Shown here: piece by piece, positions 57,716-64,000 of the stretch
How the letters are laid out: each line of letters starts with the position of its first letter
Position numbering within the stretch: position 1 is the first letter of the stretch
Assembly: GCA_030761205.1 (NCBI GenBank)
Contig: JAULJL010000002.1
Span: forward strand, 22,857,010-22,921,009
Reading direction: 5' to 3'
Origin: Fremontodendron californicum
Taxonomy: Eukaryota > Streptophyta > Magnoliopsida > Malvales > Malvaceae
DNA length: 64,000 nt
Translations under genes and position numbers: made by a program
The notes under the pieces: generated by a model
The model's input: only the letters and a program-made list of their open reading frames with translations
Databases searched by the model: none
What the model was told of the DNA's origin: nothing

Positions 57716-58435
57716 AAATTTAAATATGAAATAAAATTTGAATTTATATAAAATTAAAATAAGAAATAAAATTTTAATTTTTATAAAATTTAAATAAGAA
57801 ATAAAATTTTATTTTATATAAAATTTAAATAAGAAATAAAATTTTCTTTTATATAAAATTCAAATAAGAAATAAAATTTTCTTTTATATAAAATTCAAAT
57901 AAGAAATAAAATTTTATTTTATTTTATATAAAATTCAAGTAAGAAACAAAATTTTATTTTATATAAAATTCAAATAAAAAATAAATTTTTAATTTACATA
58001 AAATTAAAATATGAAATAAAATTTTAATTTATATGAAATGAAAATATGAAATAAAATTTAATTTTTTATAAAATTAAAATAAGAAAGAAGATTTTATTTT
58101 TATAAAATTAAAATAAGAAATAAACTTTTAATTTATAAAAAATTTAAATAAGAAATAGAATTTTATTTTATATAAAATTCAAATAAGAAATAAAATTTTA
58201 ATTTATATAAAATTAAAATATGAAATAAAATTTTAATTTATATAAAATTTAAATAATAAATAAAATTTTAATTTATATAAAATTAAAATAATAAATTGAA
58301 TTTTATTTTTTATAAAATTTAAATAAGAAATTGAATTTTATTTTTTATAAAATTTAAATAACAAGTTAAATTTTATTTTTTATAAAATTTCAGTAAGAAA
58401 TTAAATTTTATTTTTTATAAAATTAAAAAATTTAA
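57715..58435. repeat. AT-rich minisatellite, units of about 36-44 bp
   Basis: Some 18 diverged copies of AAATAAGAAATAAAATTTTA plus TTTATATAAAATT. It occupies the right subterminal part of the Mutator-like element, mirroring the AT-rich array near its left end. Confidence 0.8.
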
Positions 58436-58606
58436 GTCTATAAATAATTAAAAAAAAAAACACCAAGGGAAATCGCCATCCCCCATGGCGATTTCCCTTG
58501 GTGTTTAAAAAAAAAATTGTAAAAACACTAGTGTTTTTTCAAAAATTTTGAAAATACACGCTGGAAAATCACCATGGGAGATGACGATTTCCCAACAGAT
58601 TTTAAA

Positions 58607-58695
58607 AGTAGCAGATTTTTGGCAATAATTTGAAAACAACGGTATTTCGGTAAATAAAAAAAAATTTGGCTATATTATGATAAAAAAAAACCCAC
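58607..58695 (-). repeat. Right terminal inverted repeat of the Mutator-like element
   Basis: Complement of the left repeat with substitutions and T-run length differences. Two palindromic GGAAATCGCCAT.../...ATGGCGATTTCC segments lie just inside (58467-58500 and 58563-58595). Confidence 0.7.
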
Positions 58696-58699
58696 AAAG

Positions 58700-59700
58700 G
58701 TGTATCATTTTAACAGAGACAATTAGTTTGGAAACAAATTAATGTGGGGGCAAATGAAGATGGCATGATTACAATATTTACTAAAATTAATTTAATGAAA
58801 GTGAATAATGATGAATGTTAGTGAAAAGAATTCCATGTAATATATCATGTCACTTATTCAAGTATGTCTTCAAGAGTTATAAAGAGATATTCCTTCCAAA
58901 AAACTTGTTGAACTGAAAGTGAGTTTGAAAATTTCTAATTCAATCTGAATGGTGTATTAATAAATTAAAGGAAGATATGGATTACTTTGAAATCTTTTCT
59001 ATAAGAGTTATACTTGTTATTTACAAGTTTGATGATGAATTGAATAAGATTTATGTTCATCAAACGGAAAAGTAGGTTATTTAAGACAAAAGCAAATAAA
59101 GATATTAGAATCAAAGTCTTCATGTTATAAGGCATGTAAAATTAAAAAGATATATTTCAGATCTATTAATATGGAAAAAAAATAGATTGAAACTAAATTA
59201 GACTTGGATAAAATGAGTTTCAAATCCACAAGTGTTTGATAATTTATCTTAAGTGATGCAAATCACTTTAGATTGTGGTGATCAAATTTACAAACATAAA
59301 GATTGAAATAACAAACACATTGCTATGAGATACAATCTTGTGTTGTAAAGATAGGTAATGTATAACCTATGAATGAAATGTTAGCGGATTCCTTTCCTAA
59401 ACTTCTATCAGGTGATAAAACTGTTAACATAATGAAATGTATGAGACTAATGCCAATTACTAGAGATGATCTTGATTGATACTAACTCTCTATCACTTAT
59501 GTGTTTAAAAAATTGATCCTTTAAATTTAAAGGTCAATCTCTTCATTTGACAATCATTGTGTATAAGAGTTCAAAAGGAATGAATTGTCCAAGAAATTTT
59601 TATATGAGAAATAAAAACATTCTCAATGCATCATTACTTAGAATAGTGGGGGCAATTAATTAAAGTGAAGAACTATTCCTTAAAAGTCTTATATATATAT
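58700..59700 (+). pseudogene. Probable decayed copia pol remnant
   Basis: Mostly unreadable. At 59370-59450 (+) a stretch reads NEMLADSFPKLL...MKCMRLM, resembling the end of copia RNase H where ADxFTKxL is usual. The rest holds stops in all frames. It sits directly left of an LTR, as expected for the 3' end of a copia internal region. Weak evidence. Confidence 0.35.
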
Positions 59701-59701
59701 T

Positions 59702-60003
59702 TGTTATGCATGCATGTGGTAGATTAATGCTTGTGGTGGATGACTAGATTAGGATGATGCATATGGTGAATGAATTAGATTAATTGTTATGTACATAATA
59801 ATTATGGTACATTGTATTGAGAAATGTATTCTCCCTTCCCTAATGATTCTTGGAGTCCTATATAAGGATGGGTTTGTATACAAGAAAAAATAATAGAAAA
59901 AGGCTCAGTGACATAGCTAGTTCCTAAAGAACTAGACTTTGAAAGTTCATATTTCCTTTGTCTTGATCTTTCTTTATTTACTCCTTTTATTTTATTTATA
60001 ACA
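59702..60003 (+). repeat. Short LTR (302 bp) with TATA box and adjacent primer-site-like sequence
   Basis: Starts TGTTATGCAT and ends TTTATAACA, so the ends TGTTAT/ATAACA are inverted repeats. TATATAA is at 59859-59865. It is followed at once by CGTTACCAGCACGATC, close to the sequence commonly found after copia LTRs (internal tRNA-Met type primer). A partner LTR was not found. Confidence 0.6.
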
Positions 60004-60315
60004 CGTTACCAGCACGATCAAGTCTCTAACGATAGTAAAGTCCCTCAAGTTTTCTTTCATTATATCAAGGTAAGAATTTTGCTTTCTCTAACATATGTTA
60101 TCTAGAAATCTATTATATCTTCTTATTTGCAAAAGTATATATCTTTACATGTTCTATTAAATCTTATATGTGAGATGAGTAATTTTTATATTCTTAATAT
60201 CCACCTGATTTGGACTTTTTATTTATTACATCAAGTGTCTTTACAATGACAAATCTCATGAAGTTTGAATTCGTTTCTCTTGATATTTCTAGAAGAAATT
60301 ATTTGTCATGATACT
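60004..60315 (+). other. Leader remnant after the short LTR
   Basis: Primer-site-like sequence and about 290 bp of AT-rich leader, cut off by the giant LTR that begins at 60316. No ORF. Confidence 0.4.
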
Positions 60316-63300
60316 TGTAGACACCTAATTTTGTCCGGACCACTAAATCAGGTATGTTTTCTTCCTAAATTGATGTTTCAAAATGTAAAAAGGTTTTTCT
60401 CATCCTGCAGGTGGTACTCTGAGACTTAGTCTAAGAAGTTAGGCATAAAAAGTCAACCCTAAAAAAGTCAACCTCAAAAAGTTAACTATTGAAAAAGTCA
60501 ACCCACTTTCAAAATCGAGATTTGAAGTTCAATTAAAAAATGGTGAAAGAATTTTGATAATCCGAGGTCTACATTGAAAGATATGGAGTTCGGAAGTTGG
60601 GTTACAGAGATTCATTAGAAAGGAAACCCTAGTTCGAGAAATTTAGGGAAAAGTGCTTAAACGATCAAATTGGTCGAAATTGAAGGTTTCAAATGAAAGA
60701 TAAGGACTGACTACGGGTAATGGAGAGGCTACTTGGAAGAAAAACTGAAGGAAAAGTCAATTCGAAAGAAAACCGAGAATTAGGGTTTTTGGTTGATTTT
60801 GGTGAAATTGGGGAAAATTACAGAAATGACCCGATTCGGTAAAACTAAAGTGCCTAATTGATGAGGAATGAGTAAACAAGGATAGCCCAAGGTTTAGTTT
60901 GAAGAAAATCTGAGAAAAGAGCCAATTGGAGGAAAAACAAAAAAACGAGGAAATTCCCAACAGTGAAAAAAGGAAAAATCAAATCGGAAGGGAATTTGTT
61001 TCGTAAAAATTGGGTGTTTTTTGGACCAACTCCAATTCAATATATGACAAAGGCCCAGAAAAAGAAAATCCAAAAATCGGACTTGTTTTGAGCAAAATCG
61101 GGCTTCGGAGGCAAAAGGGCAAAACTAGAAAATTTGGGAAAAATACAAATGAACTCCAAAAATTCTGAAAATTTGTAGATATCATTCTTAAATTATTTTG
61201 AAGAGATTGGTGAAATAAAATCTGAATTCAGAGTTCGTTTCCAATATAGCCAAATCCTGGGCCCACTATGTAGAAATTCAAAGGGATAAATCCCTGAAAA
61301 ATAGCAAACGAGTTCCAAAAATTCTGAAAATTTGCAGATCTCATTTTTAAATTATTTGGAAGATATTGGTGAAAGAAAATCTGGATTCGGAGTTCGTTTG
61401 CAAAATGGCCAAATCCTGAGCCCACTATGTAGAAATTCAAGCAGATAAATCCCGAAAAAATAGCAAATGAGCTTCAAAAATTCTAAAAATTTGCATATTT
61501 CACTTTTAAATTATTTGAAAGATATTGGAGAAGAAAAATCCAAATTGGGAGCTTGTTTACAAAATGGTAAAAGTTCGGGTGCACAAAAGGGCAATTTCAG
61601 AAAAAAAATCTAAAAAAATAGCAAATGGGCTCGGAAAATTTTGAAAACTTTCAGAATTCAATTTTTTCTCATTTTGGAAGTATTGAAAAAATAAATTTTG
61701 AATTTGGAGTCCGTTTGCTATTTATTTTGGTTCGGGGGTCAAAAAGGTCATTTTACCAAAGAAATCGAAAATGGCCTTTTCTTGCATTTAAAAAATTGAA
61801 GCATGGGCTGGAAGGTGAAGAGGCAGCCGGCCAAGGCACAAAGAAGGGCATATATTTTCTAATTTTTTAATCAAAGGGCGAAGAGTGAATAGGAAGGTAG
61901 TTATTTTTGTGATCAAGCCTTTGAATTTGCAACAAATGGACCAATAGTTGGAGAGGAGTGATGTCATATTTATAATCCTATTTATGACATCATCTTCATG
62001 ACATCATAATTCAAAGGTCTGATTATTCTAATCTAATAGTGAAAATTTTACATAGAAAACATCTTTAAGTGATAGCCATTGAATGAAAAAATAACCACCT
62101 AGCTTCTAGATGGAATGCCAACCGGCCAAGGGGATTTAGGGGGCTCTCTTCTTCATTTCTTTGACTCATGTTTGGCTAATTTCTCTCCATTTTTAAAAAG
62201 CAAAAAGAAAAGTTTAGAGAGGTAGAGAAAGTAAGAAGAGGAAAAGCTTGCAATATAGCTTTTAGAGGTAGCTAAAAGCACCATACTCTTACACTTTCCT
62301 TGGATTTCCATTCTTTATTTGCTGTTTTAATTGATATTTTGGTGAGTTTCTTTTGATTTTGATGTTGAAATAAGTGTTTTTAACCTTCTCCTTCAAATTA
62401 TTCTTTATACTTTCTTTAAAAAAAAACTTTGAAATGATTGTTGTTTTGCTTTTTTATTTGATGTTGTTAGTGGTGTTTGACATGTTTTTGATGCTTCATA
62501 TCTTCTTCAAATAATAAAAATATGAAGTTTGTTTTGATTTTGTTGCTTACTTACCTCTATTGTTGAGTTTACTATCTTGTTATCATGTTTATTTTCCTTG
62601 TCTTGCATTTTTTTTTGATTTTCTATTTTCAAAATGTTTGACTTTGCTCATGATTTGCAATTTACTAGTCCATGTGTTTGTGAAAATGTCTAGTTGTGTC
62701 CTTGCTTTTATTTCATATTTGCATGTTTTAGCATGTTTATTCTTTAGCCTTGCATGTTAGTATGTAATGTGTTTGTGAAAATGCCATGACCATTTTGTAT
62801 TTAGGACCATTCGGTTTCTTCATGTTGCATGCTTTGTATGTGCATTTTCATCATGCTAGTTGATAGGTTTGCATTTTCTTGCTATGATTTTATGTGTTTT
62901 GATTTAGTATGTAATGTGTTTGTGAAAATGCCATGACCATTTTGCATTTAGGACCATTCGGTTACCTCATGTTGTATGCTTTGTATGTGCATTTCATCAT
63001 GCTAGTTGATAGGTTTGCATTTCCATGATATGTTTTTGTGTATTTTGTTTTAGCATGCTATATGTTTGTGTTATTGCCATGTATTCTTTAGGTTTAGGTT
63101 GTGCTTGTATTACCATGCATTTCATGCATTTTAGACCTAGGTTGCATTAAATGCACTGCAAGTTCATTTTAGGTCTAGGCCATATTCTATGCCATGCATT
63201 TTTCATGTCATTTAGGTTTTAAATCATGCATTTCATGCATTCAATTTGTTGTATTTTCATGCATTTCATGTCATGCCACATGATTTATGACTTAGGCCAA

Positions 63301-64000
63301 TCAATGGCTCAAAGTCATGCTCACTTGAGCATACTTGTGGAAAATTAAAGAGTTGTCAAATTGATTATTCTATTGTGGAAAATTAAAGAGTTGTCAAATT
63401 TGATTATTCTATCTTTGTGATTTTTTTTTTACTTTTAGCCAATTTTTGTCTAACTTTTTAAAAGTATTAGCTACTGTTTGTGGGTCTTTAGGAGAGTCTC
63501 CAACATTTTTACTTTAATTTTTAAATGATTTTATCAAAGGCAAAAAAAATGTGTTTTGGCAAAACAGTTTTTCACCCAGTACTTGGACTTTCTCGATTTT
63601 TTTGGGTAGTCATATTTAATCATAAAATTAAGCCAATTTTTTATCGTGTAGTTTTACATGTTCTAAGTCTCCGGTACTTTTTTTTTAATTTTTAAAAATA
63701 GGTTAATAAATCCTGTTTTAAAACTGGACAGTAGAGGCAAATTTGAATTCAAAAGAAAAACAATTGTTGAATTTGGCTAAGGCATTTAGATGGGGTTGGA
63801 TAGAAGCTTTAGCTACTGTATTAGGATAGTTTCTAAGCCTTTTTAAACTTTAAAAATGATTTTATAAACCTCGGGTTAAGGATGGTCAAGTCCGAGATTT
63901 TAAACTTAGGAAATTAGAGCCATTTTAAACAATTGTTGAATTTGGCTAAGGCATTTAGATGGGGTTGGTTAGAAGCTTTAGCTACTGTATTAGGATAGTT
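60316..64000 (+). repeat. Partial Tat/Ogre-type giant LTR, + strand, runs off the window
   Basis: Starts TGTAGACACCTAATTTTGTC, the same start as the giant element but in the opposite orientation, and follows the LTR of 45354-50230 (read on its - strand) through U3, tandem blocks and the TTTGTGAAAATGCCATG-type region with many differences. It is an older or different subfamily member. It contains a local duplication at its edge: a segment with GCATTTAGATGGGGTTGG occurs at about 63783 and 63953. Frames at 60757-61440 and 62560-62760 are not genes. Confidence 0.8.

Larger units (their letters stand above)
50862..58695. mobile_element. Mutator-like element with a plant mobile domain gene and a MURA transposase (about 7.8 kb)
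   Basis: Terminal inverted repeats of about 90 bp: GTGGGGTTTTTTTTTTCATA at 50862, and its near-complement ending at 58695. The match continues through CGAAATACCGTTGTTTTCAA (left 50922-50941; right as the complement near 58628-58651). Similarity may extend some 25 bp further out on both sides. Inside are a plant mobile domain gene (+, 51758-53730) and a MULE transposase (-, about 54264-57053), each broken. No clear 9-bp target duplication was found. Confidence 0.75.

Noticed and set aside
50830..58720. 9-bp target duplication for the Mutator-like element
   Set aside because: Several candidate edges were compared and none gave matching 9-mers; the termini may be eroded.
62780..63300. CATG/ATGCAT-rich stretch as a regulatory array
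   Set aside because: The same word-rich stretch is part of every copy of the giant LTR (about 12240-12420, 25660-26060, 47530-47950), so it is ordinary LTR sequence.
1..64000. tRNA, rRNA or other structural RNA genes
   Set aside because: None recognised by eye; the tRNA-like matches are primer-binding sites of retrotransposons.

Overview
This is nuclear DNA of a flowering plant (a eudicot by gene content; I cannot name the species). The evidence is a GT-AG intron-split BRUTUS-type iron-sensing E3 ligase gene, Athila and Tat/Ogre-type LTR retrotransposons primed by tRNA-Asp- and tRNA-Arg-like sites, a Mutator-like element carrying a plant mobile domain gene, and MITEs.

Layout. (1) 1-8063, + strand: the 3' part of a BRUTUS (BTS) homologue, with hemerythrin, CHY/CTCHY zinc finger, RING and zinc-ribbon exons. 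A 3.4-kb intron is filled with MITEs and AT microsatellites. Five coding exons carry small frame-breaking indels. (2) 8774-9818: an LTR joined head-to-head to an inverted copy of its own U3, flanked by one 5-bp target duplication. (3) About 9985-10610, - strand: a decayed LINE RNase H fragment, then a MITE. (4) 11540-50230: a giant Tat/Ogre-type gag-only (TR-GAG-like) retrotransposon on the - strand with 4.9-kb LTRs, about 18.7 kb without its nested insertions. Two Athila-type elements sit inside it: copy A (13728-25656) in its 3' LTR and copy B (36356-44447) in its leader. All three have 5-bp target duplications. (5) 50862-58695: a Mutator-like element with a plant mobile domain gene (+) and a MURA transposase (-), both broken, largely by C-to-T/G-to-A changes. 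(6) 58700-60315: copia remnants and a 302-bp LTR. (7) 60316-64000: part of a second giant Tat/Ogre-type LTR on the + strand.

The outstanding feature is copy A. It has LTRs in which I saw no difference and an uninterrupted gag-pol frame of at least 1755 codons. Downstream, where Athila elements often carry an env-like gene, it has two other complete ORFs. One is a 178-aa basic, four-cysteine protein that resembles the nucleic-acid-binding proteins of carlaviruses. The other is an intronless 215-aa LOG-family protein, the family that activates cytokinin. Each ORF lies just behind a strong 3' splice site, and a 5' splice site lies just before the gag ATG, so an env-like spliced-message strategy is plausible. 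Copy B lacks both cargo ORFs. It also lacks RT/RNase H through a deletion whose edges are exactly a GT...AG intron in copy A, which suggests that a spliced genomic RNA was reverse-transcribed and inserted.
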